Shown here one piece after another: positions 48,997 to 63,100 of a stretch of DNA of 64,000 bases. Under the pieces are notes generated by a model. It had not been told where the DNA came from. It did not search any database and saw nothing but the letters and a program-made list of their open reading frames with translations. The translations under genes and the position numbers were made by a program. The stretch is from Gordius sp. MW1. Taxonomy: Eukaryota; Nematomorpha; Gordioida; Gordea; Gordiidae. The stretch is from NCBI GenBank assembly GCA_964036665.1, contig OZ038528.1:11104501-11168500 (forward strand), given 5' to 3'. The stretch's first letter is position 1. Every line of letters begins with the position of its first letter.

Positions 48997-51900
48997 TAAA
49001 ACGTTGTCTTTTGTTAAAATGATAGTTCTCATAGGCTTAAAACCTCTTTTCGGAAGTCAATCGAGGATAATAGGATTCTCAAATTGGCCTACTTTTATAT
49101 ATTTTTTCATGCTCTTTCACATAGAATCTAAAAAAAATATTTTTACCTCAAAATTTTTCACATATTTTTCTTTGAACCGTATTCATTCGATGAAAGTTGT
49201 CGTTTTCAGACGTGGTTTCCTCGATAAAAAGTAAAAATTTATCAGAATCAGAAAACTATTACTTTGAAATCATGATCGCATAGTGCATTTTTGAAAAATT
49301 AAGCACTCACGTTGCGATACAACAAACTAATCGCAACAATAAAACGTTGTCTTTTGTCAAAATGATAGTTCTCGCAGCTTAAAACCTCTTTTCGGAAGTC
49401 AATAGAGGATAATAGGATTCTCAAATTGGCCTACTTTTATATATTTTTTCATGCTCTTTCACATAGAATCAAAAAAAAATAAATATTTTTACCTCAAAAT
49501 TTTTCACATATTTTTCTTTGAACCGTATTCATCCGAAGAAAGTTGTCGTTTTCAGACGTGGTTTCCATGATAAAAAGTAAAAATTTATCAGAATCAGAAA
49601 ACTATTACTTTGAAATCATGATCGCATAGTGCATTTTTGAAAAATTAAGCACTCACGTTGCGATACAACAAACTAATCGCAAAAATAAAACGTTGTCTTT
49701 TGTCAAAATGATAGTTCTCGCTGCTTAAAACCTCTTTTCGGAAGTCAATCGAGGATAATAGGATTCTCAAATTGGCTTACTTTTATATCTTTTTTTATGC
49801 TCTTTCACATAGAATCGAAAAAAATAAATATTTTTACCTTAAAATTTTGAACCGTATTCATCCGATGAAAGTTGTCGTTTTCAGACGTGGTTTCCATGAT
49901 AAAAAGTAAAAATTTATCAGAATCAGAAAACTATTACTTTGAAATCATGATCGCATAGTGCATTTTTGAAAAATTAAGCACTCACGTTGCGATACAACAA
50001 ACTAATCGCAACAATAAAACGTTGTCTTTTGTCAAATGATAATTCTCGCAGCTTAAAACCTCTTTTCGGAAGTCAATCGAGGATAATAGGATTCTCAAAT
50101 TGGCCTACTTTTATATATTTTTTCATGCTCTTTCACATAGAATCTAAAAAAATATTTTTACCTCAAAATTGTTCACATATTTTTCTTTGGACCGTATTCA
50201 TCCGAAGAAAGTTGTCGTTTTCAGACGTGGTTTCCATGATAAAAAGTAAAAATTTATCAGAATCAGAAAACTATTACTTTGAAATCATGATCGCATAGTG
50301 CATTTTTGAAAAATTAAGCACTCACGTTGCGATACAACAAACTAATCGCAACAATAAAACGTTGTCTTTTGTCAAAATGATAGTTCTCGCAGCTTAAAAC
50401 CTCTTTTCGGAAGTCAATCGTGATAATAGGATTCTCAAATTGGCTTACTTTTATATATTTTTTCATGCTCTTTCACATAGAATCGAAAAAAAAAATATTT
50501 TTACCTCAAAATTTTCACATATTTTTCTTTGAACCGTATTCATCCGAAGAAAGTTGTCGTTTTCAGACGTGGTTTCCATGATAAAAAGTAAAAATTTATC
50601 AGAATTAGAAAACTATTACTTTGAAATCATGATCGCATAGTGCATTTTTGAAAAATTAAGCACTCACGTTGCGATACAACAAACTAATCGCAACAATAAA
50701 ACGTTGTCTTTTGTCAAAATGATAGTTCTCGCAGCTTAAAACCTCTTTTCGGAAGTCAATAGAGGATAATATGATTCTCAAATTGGCCTACTTTTATATA
50801 TTTTTTCATGCTCTTTCACATAGAATCGAAAAAAATAAATATTTTTACCTCAAAATTTTTGACATATTTTTCTTTGAACCGTATTCATCCGATGAAAGTT
50901 GTCGTTTTCCGACGTGGTTTCCATGATAAAAAGTAAAAATTTATCAGAATCAAAAAACTATTACTTTGAAATCATTATCGCATAGTGCATTTTTGAAAAA
51001 TTAAGCACTCACGTTGCGATACAACAAACTAATCGCAACAATAAAACGTTGTCTTTTGTCAAAATGATAGTCCTCGCAGCTTAAAACCTCTTTTCGGAAG
51101 TCAATCGAGGATAATAGGATTCTCAAATTGGCTTACTTTTATATATTTTTTCATGCTCTTTCACATAGAATCGAAAAAAAAATATTTTTACCTCAAAATT
51201 TTTCACATATTTTTCTTTGAACCGTATTCATCCGAAGAAAGTTGTCGTTTTCAGACGTGGTTTCCATGATAAAAAGTAAAAATTTATCAGAATCAGAAAA
51301 CTATTACTTTGAAATCATGATCGCATAGTGCATTTTTGAAAAATTAAGCACTCACGTTGCGATACAACAAACTAATCGCAAAAATAAAACGTTGTCTTTT
51401 GTCAAAATGATAGTTCTCGCAGCTTAAAACCTCTTTTCGGAAGTCAATAGAGGATAATAGGATTCTCAAATTGGCCTACTTTTATATATTTTTTCATGCT
51501 CTTTCACATAGAATCGAAAAAAATAAATATTTTTACCTCAAAATTTTTCACATATTTTTCTTTCAACCGTATTCATCCGATGAAAGTTGTCGTTTTCAGA
51601 CGTGGTTTCCATGATAAAAAGTAAAAATTTATCAGAATCAGAAAACTATTACTTTGAAATCATGATCGCATAGTGCATTTTTGAAAAAGTAAGCAGTTAC
51701 GTTGCGATACAACAAACTAATCGCAACAATAAAACGTTGTCATTGTCAAAATGATAGTTCTCGCAGCTTAAAACCTCTTTTCGGAAGTCAATCGAGGATA
51801 ATAGGATTCTCAAATTGGCTTACTTTTATATATTTTTTTATGCTCTTTCACATAGAATCGAAAAAAATAAATATTTTTACCTTAAAATTTTGAACCGTAT

Positions 51901-52036
51901 TCATCCGATGAAAGTTGTCGTTTTCAGACGTGGTTTCCATGATAAAAAGTAAAAATTTATCAGAATCAGAAAACTATTACTTTGAAATCATGATCGCATA
52001 GTGCATTTTTGAAAAATTAAGCACTCACGTTGCGAT
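48976..52036 (+). repeat. Nine-monomer unit (3,061 bp)
   Basis: M145-M153: GTTAAAATG/TTCCTCG monomer, AGAGG monomer, CGCTGC 329-bp monomer, GAATCTAAAA/TTGTTCAC/TTTGGACC monomer, then five monomers (50334-52036) that recur at 53063-54765 and 55108-56810. Confidence 0.82.
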
Positions 52037-54765
52037 ACAACAAACTAATCGCAACAATAAAACGTTGTCTTTTGTTAAAATGATAGTTCTCGCAGCTTAA
52101 AACCTCTTTTCGGAAGTCAATCGAGGATAATAGGATTCTCAAATTGGCCTACTTTTATATATTTTTTCATGCTCTTTCACATAGAATCAAAAAAAAATAT
52201 TTTTACCTCAAAATTTTTCACATATTTTTCTTTGAACCGTATTCATTCGATGAAAGTTGTCGTTTTCAGACGTGGTTTCCTCGATAAAAAGTAAAAATTT
52301 ATCAGAATCAGAAAACTATTACTTTGAAATCATGATCGCATAGTGCATTTTTGAAAAATTAAGCACTCACGTTGCGATACAACAAACTAATCGCAACAAT
52401 AAAACGTTGTCTTTTGTCAAAATGATAGTTCTCGCAGCTTAAAACCTCTTTTCGGAAGTCAATAGAGGATAATAGGATTCTCAAATTGGCCTACTTTTAT
52501 ATATTTTTTCATGCTCTTTCACATAGAATCAAAAAAAAAATATTTTTACCTCAAAATTTTTCACATATTTTTCTTTGAACCGTATTCATCCGAAGAAAGT
52601 TGTCGTTTTCAGACGTGGTTTCCATGATAAAAAGTAAAAATTTATCAGAATCAGAAAACTATTACTTTGAAATCATGATCGCATAGTGCATTTTTGAAAA
52701 ATTAAGCACTCACGTTGCGATACAACAAACTAATCGCAAAAATAAAACGTTGTCTTTTGTCAAAATGATAGTTCTCGCTGCTTAAAACCTCTTTTCGGAA
52801 GTCAATCGAGGATAATAGGATTCTCAAATTGGCCTACTTTTATATATTTTTTCATGCTCTTTCACATAGAATCTAAAAAAATATTTTTACCTCAAAATTG
52901 TTCACATATTTTTCTTTGGACCGTATTCATCCGAAGAAAGTTGTCGTTTTCAGACGTGGTTTCCATGATAAAAAGTAAAAATTTATCAGAATCAGAAAAC
53001 TATTACATTGAAATCATGATCGCATAGTGCATTTTTGAAAAATTAAGCACTCACGTTGCGATACAACAAACTAATCGCAACAATAAAACGTTGTCTTTTG
53101 TCAAAATGATAGTTCTCGCAGCTTAAAACCTCTTTTCGGAAGTCAATCGTGATAATAGGATTCTCAAATTGGCTTACTTTTATATATTTTTTCATGCTCT
53201 TTCACATAGAATCGAAAAAAAAAATATTTTTACCTCAAAATTTTCACATATTTTTCTTTGAACCGTATTCATCCGAAGAAAGTTGTCGTTTTCAGACGTG
53301 GTTTCCATGATAAAAAGTAAAAATTTATCAGAATCAGAAAACTATTACTTTGAAATCATGATCGCATAGTGCATTTTTGAAAAATTAAGCACTCACGTTG
53401 CGATACAACAAACTAATCGCAACAATAAAACGTTGTCTTTTGTCAAAATGATAGTTCTCGCAGCTTAAAACCTCTTTTCGGAAGTCAATAGAGGATAATA
53501 TGATTCTCAAATTGGCCTACTTTTATATATTTTTTCATGCTCTTTCACATAGAATCGAAAAAAATAAATATTTTTACCTCAAAATTTTTGACATATTTTT
53601 CTTTGAACCGTATTCATCCGATGAAAGTTGTCGTTTTCCGACGTGGTTTCCATGATAAAAAGTAAAAATTTATCAGAATCAAAAAACTATTACTTTGAAA
53701 TCATTATCGCATAGTGCATTTTTGAAAAATTAAGCACTCACGTTGCGATACAACAAACTAATCGCAACAATAAAACGTTGTCTTTTGTCAAAATGATAGT
53801 CCTCGCAGCTTAAAACCTCTTTTCGGAAGTCAATCGAGGATAATAGGATTCTCAAATTGGCTTACTTTTATATATTTTTTCATGCTCTTTCACATAGAAT
53901 CGAAAAAAAAATATTTTTACCTCAAAATTTTTCACATATTTTTCTTTGAACCGTATTCATCCGAAGAAAGTTGTCGTTTTCAGACGTGGTTTCCATGATA
54001 AAAAGTAAAAATTTATCAGAATCAGAAAACTATTACTTTGAAATCATGATCGCATAGTGCATTTTTGAAAAATTAAGCACTCACGTTGCGATACAACAAA
54101 CTAATCGCAAAAATAAAACGTTGTCTTTTGTCAAAATGATAGTTCTCGCAGCTTAAAACCTCTTTTCGGAAGTCAATAGAGGATAATAGGATTCTCAAAT
54201 TGGCCTACTTTTATATATTTTTTCATGCTCTTTCACATAGAATCGAAAAAAATAAATATTTTTACCTCAAAATTTTTCACATATTTTTCTTTCAACCGTA
54301 TTCATCCGATGAAAGTTGTCGTTTTCAGACGTGGTTTCCATGATAAAAAGTAAAAATTTATCAGAATCAGAAAACTATTACTTTGAAATCATGATCGCAT
54401 AGTGCATTTTTGAAAAAGTAAGCAGTTACGTTGCGATACAACAAACTAATCGCAACAATAAAACGTTGTCATTGTCAAAATGATAGTTCTCGCAGCTTAA
54501 AACCTCTTTTCGGAAGTCAATCGAGGATAATAGGATTCTCAAATTGGCTTACTTTTATATATTTTTTTATGCTCTTTCACATAGAATCGAAAAAAATAAA
54601 TATTTTTACCTTAAAATTTTGAACCGTATTCATCCGATGAAAGTTGTCGTTTTCAGACGTGGTTTCCATGATAAAAAGTAAAAATTTATCAGAATCAGAA
54701 AACTATTACTTTGAAATCATGATCGCATAGTGCATTTTTGAAAAATTAAGCACTCACGTTGCGAT
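52037..54765 (+). repeat. Eight-monomer unit (2,729 bp) with one fused monomer
   Basis: M154-M161. Compared with the preceding 9-mer, two adjacent monomers (CGCTGC type and GAATCTAAAA type) are replaced by one hybrid at 52722-53062, which begins as the first and ends as the second. The other seven correspond one to one. Confidence 0.84.
52722..53062 (+). repeat. Hybrid monomer M156
   Basis: The left part has CGCAAAAAT and CGCTGC as in M147 (49665). The right part has GGCCTAC, GAATCTAAAA, TTGTTCAC and TTTGGACC as in M148 (49994). The switch lies between the CGCTGC mark and GGCCTAC, about 52790-52835. It also carries ATTACATTG, which reappears in M162. Confidence 0.8.
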
Positions 54766-55107
54766 ACAACAAACTAATCGCAACAATAAAACGTTGTCTT
54801 TTGTTAAAATGATAGTTCTCGCAGCTTAAAACCTCTTTTCGGAAGTCAATCGAGGATAATAGGATTCTCAAATTGGCCTACTTTTATATATTTTTTCATG
54901 CTCTTTCACATAGAATCAAAAAAAAATATTTTTACCTCAAAATTGTTCACATATTTTTCTTTGGACCGTATTCATCCGAAGAAAGTTGTCGTTTTCAGAC
55001 GTGGTTTCCATGATAAAAAGTAAAAATTTATCAGAATCAGAAAACTATTACATTGAAATCATGATCGCATAGTGCATTTTTGAAAAATTAAGCACTCACG
55101 TTGCGAT
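54766..55107 (+). repeat. Hybrid monomer M162
   Basis: It begins like M154 (GTTAAAATG, GAATCAAAA) and ends like M156 (TTGTTCAC, TTTGGACC, GAAG, ATTACATTG). The switch lies in the A/T block, about 54918-54945. Sharing ATTACATTG with M156 rather than M148 shows that this contraction came after the first one. Confidence 0.8.
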
Positions 55108-56810
55108 ACAACAAACTAATCGCAACAATAAAACGTTGTCTTTTGTCAAAATGATAGTTCTCGCAGCTTAAAACCTCTTTTCGGAAGTCAATCGTGATAA
55201 TAGGATTCTCAAATTGGCTTACTTTTATATATTTTTTCATGCTCTTTCACATAGAATCGAAAAAAAAAATATTTTTACCTCAAAATTTTCACATATTTTT
55301 CTTTGAACCGTATTCATCCGAAGAAAGTTGTCGTTTTCAGACGTGGTTTCCATGATAAAAAGTAAAAATTTATCAGAATCAGAAAACTATTACTTTGAAA
55401 TCATGATCGCATAGTGCATTTTTGAAAAATTAAGCACTCACGTTGCGATACAACAAACTAATCGCAACAATAAAACGTTGTCTTTTGTCAAAATGATAGT
55501 TCTCGCAGCTTAAAACCTCTTTTCGGAAGTCAATAGAGGATAATATGATTCTCAAATTGGCCTACTTTTATATATTTTTTCATGCTCTTTCACATAGAAT
55601 CGAAAAAAATAAATATTTTTACCTCAAAATTTTTGACATATTTTTCTTTGAACCGTATTCATCCGATGAAAGTTGTCGTTTTCCGACGTGGTTTCCATGA
55701 TAAAAAGTAAAAATTTATCAGAATCAAAAAACTATTACTTTGAAATCATTATCGCATAGTGCATTTTTGAAAAATTAAGCACTCACGTTGCGATACAACA
55801 AACTAATCGCAACAATAAAACGTTGTCTTTTGTCAAAATGATAGTCCTCGCAGCTTAAAACCTCTTTTCGGAAGTCAATCGAGGATAATAGGATTCTCAA
55901 ATTGGCTTACTTTTATATATTTTTTCATGCTCTTTCACATAGAATCGAAAAAAAAATATTTTTACCTCAAAATTTTTCACATATTTTTCTTTGAACCGTA
56001 TTCATCCGAAGAAAGTTGTCGTTTTCAGACGTGGTTTCCATGATAAAAAGTAAAAATTTATCAGAATCAGAAAACTATTACTTTGAAATCATGATCGCAT
56101 AGTGCATTTTTGAAAAATTAAGCACTCACGTTGCGATACAACAAACTAATCGCAAAAATAAAACGTTGTCTTTTGTCAAAATGATAGTTCTCGCAGCTTA
56201 AAACCTCTTTTCGGAAGTCAATAGAGGATAATAGGATTCTCAAATTGGCCTACTTTTATATATTTTTTCATGCTCTTTCACATAGAATCGAAAAAAATAA
56301 ATATTTTTACCTCAAAATTTTTCACATATTTTTCTTTCAACCGTATTCATCCGATGAAAGTTGTCGTTTTCAGACGTGGTTTCCATGATAAAAAGTAAAA
56401 ATTTATCAGAATCAGAAAACTATTACTTTGAAATCATGATCGCATAGTGCATTTTTGAAAAAGTAAGCAGTTACGTTGCGATACAACAAACTAATCGCAA
56501 CAATAAAACGTTGTCATTGTCAAAATGATAGTTCTCGCAGCTTAAAACCTCTTTTCGGAAGTCAATCGAGGATAATAGGATTCTCAAATTGGCTTACTTT
56601 TATATATTTTTTTATGCTCTTTCACATAGAATCGAAAAAAATAAATATTTTTACCTTAAAATTTTGAACCGTATTCATCCGATGAAAGTTGTCGTTTTCA
56701 GACGTGGTTTCCATGATAAAAAGTAAAAATTTATCAGAATCAGAAAACTATTACTTTGAAATCATGATCGCATAGTGCATTTTTGAAAAATTAAGCACTC
56801 ACGTTGCGAT
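54766..56810 (+). repeat. Six-monomer unit (2,045 bp) after a second contraction
   Basis: M162-M167. Three monomers of the 8-mer (M154, M155, M156) are reduced to one hybrid, M162. The remaining five match 53063-54765 with no difference seen at an offset of 2,045 bp. Confidence 0.84.
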
Positions 56811-59800
56811 ACAACAAACTAATCGCAACAATAAAACGTTGTCTTTTGTTAAAATGATAGTTCTCGCAGCTTAAAACCTCTTTTCGGAAGTCAATCGAGG
56901 ATAATAGGATTCTCAAATTGGCCTACTTTTATATATTTTTTCATGCTCTTTCACATAGAATCAAAAAAAAATATTTTTACCTCAAAATTTTTCACATATT
57001 TTTCTTTGAACCGTATTCATTCGATGAAAGTTGTCGTTTTCAGACGTGGTTTCCTCGATAAAAAGTAAAAATTTATCAGAATCAGAAAACTATTACTTTG
57101 AAATCATGATCGCATAGTGCATTTTTGAAAAATTAAGCACTCACGTTGCGATACAACAAACTAATCGCAACAATAAAACGTTGTCTTTTGTCAAAATGAT
57201 AGTTCTCGCAGCTTAAAACCTCTTTTCGGAAGTCAATAGAGGATAATAGGATTCTCAAATTGGCCTACTTTTATATATTTTTTCATGCTCTTTCACATAG
57301 AATCAAAAAAAAAATATTTTTACCTCAAAATTTTTCACATATTTTTCTTTGAACCGTATTCATCCGAAGAAAGTTGTCGTTTTCAGACGTGGTTTCCATG
57401 ATAAAAAGTAAAAATTTATCAGAATCAGAAAACTATTACTTTGAAATCATGATCGCATAGTGCATTTTTGAAAAATTAAGCACTCACGTTGCGATACAAC
57501 AAACTAATCGCAAAAATAAAACGTTGTCTTTTGTCAAAATGATAGTTCTCGCTGCTTAAAACCTCTTTTCGGAAGTCAATCGAGGATAATAGGATTCTCA
57601 AATTGGCTTACTTTTATATCTTTTTTTATGCTCTTTCACATAGAATCGAAAAAAATAAATATTTTTACCTTAAAATTTTGAACCGTATTCATCCGATGAA
57701 AGTTGTCGTTTTCAGACGTGGTTTCCATGATAAAAAGTAAAAATTTATCAGAATCAGAAAACTATTACTTTGAAATCATGATCGCATAGTGCATTTTTGA
57801 AAAATTAAGCACTCACGTTGCGATACAACAAACTAATCGCAACAATAAAACGTTGTCTTTTGTCAAAATGATAGTTCTCGCAGCTTGAAACCTCTTTTCG
57901 GAAGTCAATCGTGATAATAGGATTCTCAAATTGGCTTACTTTTATATATTTTTTCATGCTCTTTCACATAGAATCGAAAAAAAAAAATATTTTTACCTCA
58001 AAATTTTTCACATATTTTTCTTTGAACCGTATTCATCCGAAGAAAGTTGTCGTTTTCAGACGTGGTTTCCATGATAAAAAGTAAAAATTTATCAGAATCA
58101 GAAAACTATTACTTTGAAATCATGATCGCATAGTGCATTTTTGAAAAATTAAGCACTCACGTTGCGATACAACAAACTAATCGCAAAAATAAAACGTTGT
58201 CTTTTGTCAAAATGATAGTTCTCGCTGCTTAAAACCTCTTTTCGGAAGTCAATCGAGGATAATAGGATTCTCAAATTGGCTTACTTTTATATCTTTTTTT
58301 ATGCTCTTTCACATAGAATCGAAAAAAATAAATATTTTTACCTTAAAATTTTGAACCGTATTCATCCGATGAAAGTTGTCGTTTTCAGACGTGGTTTCCA
58401 TGATAAAAAGTAAAAATTTATCAGAATCAGAAAACTATTACTTTGAAATCATGATCGCATAGTGCATTTTTGAAAAATTAAGCACTCACGTTGCGATACA
58501 ACAAACTAATCGCAACAATAAAACGTTGTCTTTTGTCAAAATGATAATTCTCGCAGCTTAAAACCTCTTTTCGGAAGTCAATCGAGGATAATAGGATTCT
58601 CAAATTGGCCTACTTTTATATATTTTTCATGCTCTTTCACATAGAATCTAAAAAAATATTTTTACCTCAAAATTTTTCACATATTTTTCTTTGAACTGTA
58701 TTCATCCGATGAAAGTTGTCGTTTTCAGACGTGGTTTCCTTGATAAAAAGTAAAAATTTATCAGAATCAGAAAACTATTACTTTGAAATCATGATCGCAT
58801 AGTGCATTTTTGAAAATTAAGCACTCACGTTGCGATACAACAAACTAATCGCAACAATAAAACGTTGTCTTTTGTCAAAATGATAGTTCTCGCAGCTTAA
58901 AACCTCTTTTCGGAAGTCAATCGAGGATAATAGGATTCTCAAATTGGCTTACTTTTATATATTTTTTCATGCTCTTTCACATAGAATCGAAAAAAAAAAT
59001 ATTTTTACCTCAAAATTTTTCACATATTTTTCTTTGAACCGTATTCATCCGATGAAAGTTGTCGTTTTCAGACGTGGTTTCCTTGATAAAAAGTAAAAAT
59101 TTATCAGAATCAGAAAACTATTACTTTGAAATCATGATCGCATAGTGCATTTTTGAAAATTAAGCACTCACGTTGCGATACAACAAACTAATCGCAACAA
59201 TAAAACGTTGTCTTTTGTCAAAATGATAGTTCTCGCAGCTTAAAACCTCTTTTCGGAAGTCAATCGTGATAATAGGATTCTCAAATTGGCTTACTTTTAT
59301 ATATTTTTTCATGCTCTTTCACATAGAATCGAAAAAAAAAAATATTTTTACCTCAAAATTTTTCACATATTTTTCTTTGAACCGTATTCATCCGAAGAAA
59401 GTTGTCGTTTTTGAGAGGTGGTTTCCATGATAAAAAGTAAAAATTTATCAGAATCAAAAAACTATTACTTTGAAATCATGATCGCATAGTGCATTTTTGA
59501 AATATTAAGCACTCACGTTGCGATACAACAAACTAATCGCAACAATAAAACGTTGTCTTTTGTCAAAATGATAGTCCTCGCAGCTTAAAACCTCTTTTCG
59601 GAAGTCAATCGAGGATAATAGGATTCTCAAATTGGCTTACTTTTATATATTTTTTTATGCTCTTTCACATAGAATCGAAAAAAATAAATATTTTTACCTT
59701 AAAATTTTGAACCGTATTCATCCGATGAAAGTTGTCGTTTTTAGACGTGGTTTCCATGATAAAAAGTAAAAATTTATCAGAATCAGAAAACTATTACGTT

Positions 59801-60195
59801 GAAATCATGATCGCATAGTGCATTTTTGAAAAATTAAGCACTCACGTTGCGATACAACAAACTAATCGCAACAATAAAACGTTGTCTTTTGTTAAAATGA
59901 TAGTTCTCGCAGCTTAAAACCTCTTTTCGGAAGTCAATCGAGGATAATAGGATTCTCAAATTGGCCTACTTTTATATATTTTTTCATGCTCTTTCACATA
60001 GAATCAAAAAAAAATATTTTTACCTCAAAATTTTTCACATATTTTTCTTTGACCCGTATTCATTCGATGAAAGTTGTCGTTTTCAGACGTGGTTTCCTCG
60101 ATAAAAAGTAAAAATTTATCAGAATCAGAAAACTATTACTTTGAAATCATGATCGCATAGTGCATTTTTTAAAAATTAAGCACTCACGTTGCGAT

Positions 60196-63100
60196 ACAAC
60201 AAACTAATCGCAACAATAAAACGTTGTCTTTTGTCAAAATGATAGTTCTCGCAGCTTAAAACCTCTTTTCGGAAGTCAATAGAGGATAATAGGATTCTCA
60301 AATTGGCCTACTTTTATATATTTTTTCATGCTCTTTCACATAGAATCAAAAAAAATAAATATTTTTACCTCAAAATTGTTCACATATTTTTCTTTGAACC
60401 GTATTCATCCGATGAAAGTTGTCGTTTTCAGACGTGGTTTCCTTGATAAAAAGTAAAAATTTATCAGAATCAGAAAACTATTACTTTGAAATCATGATCG
60501 CATAGTGCATTTTTGAAAAATTAAGCACTCACGTTGCGATACAACAAACTAATCGCAACAATAAAACGTTGTCTTTTGTCATAATGATAGTTCTCGCAGC
60601 TTAAAACCTCTTTTCGGAAGTCAATCGAGGATAATAGGATTCTCAAATTGGCTTACTTTTATATATTTTTTCATGCTCTTTCACATAGAATCGAAAAAAA
60701 AAAAAATTTTCCCTCAAAATTTTTCACATATTTTTCTTTGAACCGTATTCATCCGATGAAAGTTGTCGTTTTCAGACGTGGTTTCCATGATAAAAAGTAA
60801 AAATTTATCAGAATCAGAAAACTATTACTTTGAAATCATGATCGCATAGTGCATTTTTGAAAAATTAAGCACTCACGTTGCGATACAACAAACTAATCGC
60901 AACAATAAAACGTTGTCTTTTGTCAAAATGATAGTTCTCGCAGCTTAAAACCTCTTTTCGGAAGTCAATCGAGGATAATAGGATTCTCAAATTGGCTTAC
61001 TTTTATATATTTTTTCATGCTCTTTCACATAGAATCGAAAAAAAAATATTTTTACCTCAAAATTTTTCACATATTTTTCTTTGAACCGTATTCATCCGAT
61101 GAAAGTTGTCGTTTTCAGACGTGGTTTCCATGATAAAAAGTAAAAATTTATCAGAATCAGAAAACTATTACTTTGAAATCATGATCGCATAGTGCATTTT
61201 TGAAAAATTAAGCACTCACGTTGCGATACAACAAACTAATCGCAACAATAAAACGTTGTCTTTTGTCAAAATGATAGTTCTCGCAGCTTAAAACCTCTTT
61301 TCGGAAGTCAATCGAGGATAATAGGATTCTCAAATTGGCTTACTTTTATATATTTTTTTATGCTCTTTCACATAGAATCGAAAAAAATAAATATTTTTAC
61401 CTTAAAATATTTCACATACTTTTCTTTGAACCGTATTCATCCGATGAAAGTTGTCGTTTTCAGACGTGGTTTCCATGATAAAAAGTAAAAATTTATCAGA
61501 ATCAGAAAACTGTTACTTTGAAATCATGATCGCATAGTGCATTTTTGAAAAATTAAGCACTCACGTTGCGATACAACAAACTAATCGCAACAATAAAACG
61601 TTGTCTTTTGTCAAAATGATAGTTCTCGCAGCTTAAAACCTCTTTTCGGAAGTCAATCGAGGATAATAGGATTCTCAAATTGGCCTACTTTTATATATTT
61701 TTTCATGCTTTTTCACATAGAATCAAAAAAAATAAATATTTTTACCTCAAAATTTTTCACATATTTTTCTTTGAACCGTATCCATCCGATGAAAGTTGTC
61801 GTTTTCAGACGTGGTTTCCTTGATAAAAAGTAAAAATTTATCAGAATCAGAAAACTATTACTTTGAAATCATGATCGCATAGTGCATTTTTGAAAAATTA
61901 AGCACTCACGTTGCGATACAACAAACTAATCGCAACAATAAAACGTTGTCTTTTGTCATAATGATAGTTCTCGCAGCTTAAAACCTCTTTTCGGAAGTCA
62001 ATCGAGGATAATAGGATTCTCAAATTGGCTTACTTTTATATATTTTTTCATGCTCTTTCACATAGAATCGAAAAAAAAAATTTTTTACCTCAAAATTTTT
62101 CACATATTTTTCTTTGAACCGTATTCATCCGATGAAAGTTGTCGTTTTCAGACGTGGTTTCCATGATAAAAAGTAAAAATTTATCAGAATCAGAAAACTA
62201 TTACTTTGAAATCATGATCGCATAGTGCATTTTTGAAAAATTAAGCCCTCACGTTGCGATACAACAAACTAATCGCAACAATAAAACGTTGTCTTTTGTC
62301 AAAATGATAGTTCTCGCAGCTTAAAACCTCTTTTCGGAAGTCAATCGAGGATAATAGGATTCTCAAATTGGCTTACTTTTATATATTTTTTCATGCTCTT
62401 TCACATAAAATCGAAAAAAAAATATTTTTACCTCAAAATTTTTCACATATTTTTCTTTGAACCGTATTCATCCGAAGAAAGTTGTCGTTTTCAGACGTGG
62501 TTTCCATGATAAAAAGTAAAAATTTATCAGAATCAGAAAACTATTACTTTGAAATCATGATCGCATAGTGCATTTTTGAAAAAGTAAGCAGTTACGTTGC
62601 GATACAACAAACTAATCGCAACAATAAAACGTTGTCTTTTGTCAAAATGATAGTTCTCGCAGCTTAAAACCTCTTTTCGGAAGTCAATCGAGGATAATAG
62701 GATTCTCAAATTGGCTTACTTTTATATATTTTTTTATGCTCTTTCACATAGAATCGAAAAAAATAAATATTTTTACCTTAAAATTTTGAACCGTATTCAT
62801 CCGATGAAAGTTGTCGTTTTCAGACGTGGTTTCCATGATAAAAAGTAAAAATTTATCAGAATCAGAAAACTATTACTTTGAAATCATGATCGCATAGTGC
62901 ATTTTTGAAAAATTAAGCACTCACGTTGCGATACAACAAACTAATCGCAACAATAAAACGTTGTCTTTTGTCAAAATGATAGTTCTCGCAGCTTAAAACC
63001 TCTTTTCGGAAGTCAATCGAGGATAATAGGATTCTCAAATTGGCCTACTTTTATATATTTTTTCATGCTCTTTCACATAGAATTAAAAAAAATATTTTTA

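Larger units (their letters stand above)
46277..60195 (+). repeat. Array region 7: M137-M177, 9/8/6-monomer series
   Basis: Monomer starts: 46277, 46606, 46946, 47290, 47633, 47978, 48307, 48648, 48976, 49319, 49665, 49994, 50334, 50676, 51021, 51364, 51709, 52037, 52379, 52722, 53063, 53405, 53750, 54093, 54438, 54766, 55108, 55450, 55795, 56138, 56483, 56811, 57153, 57496, 57825, 58169, 58498, 58837, 59180, 59525, 59854. Marks of this region are GTTAAAATG with ATTCATTCG and TTCCTCG, CGTGATAATAGG, ATAGTCCTCG and GTTGTCATTGTC. No gene is present. Confidence 0.9.

Noticed and set aside
4157..56667. Open reading frames of 61-103 codons scattered through the array
   Set aside because: All are on the satellite strand, recur with the monomer variants, start and stop at fixed places in the repeat, and have compositions dictated by A/T runs (many K, F, I, N). 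None has a recognisable domain, and none is supported by context.
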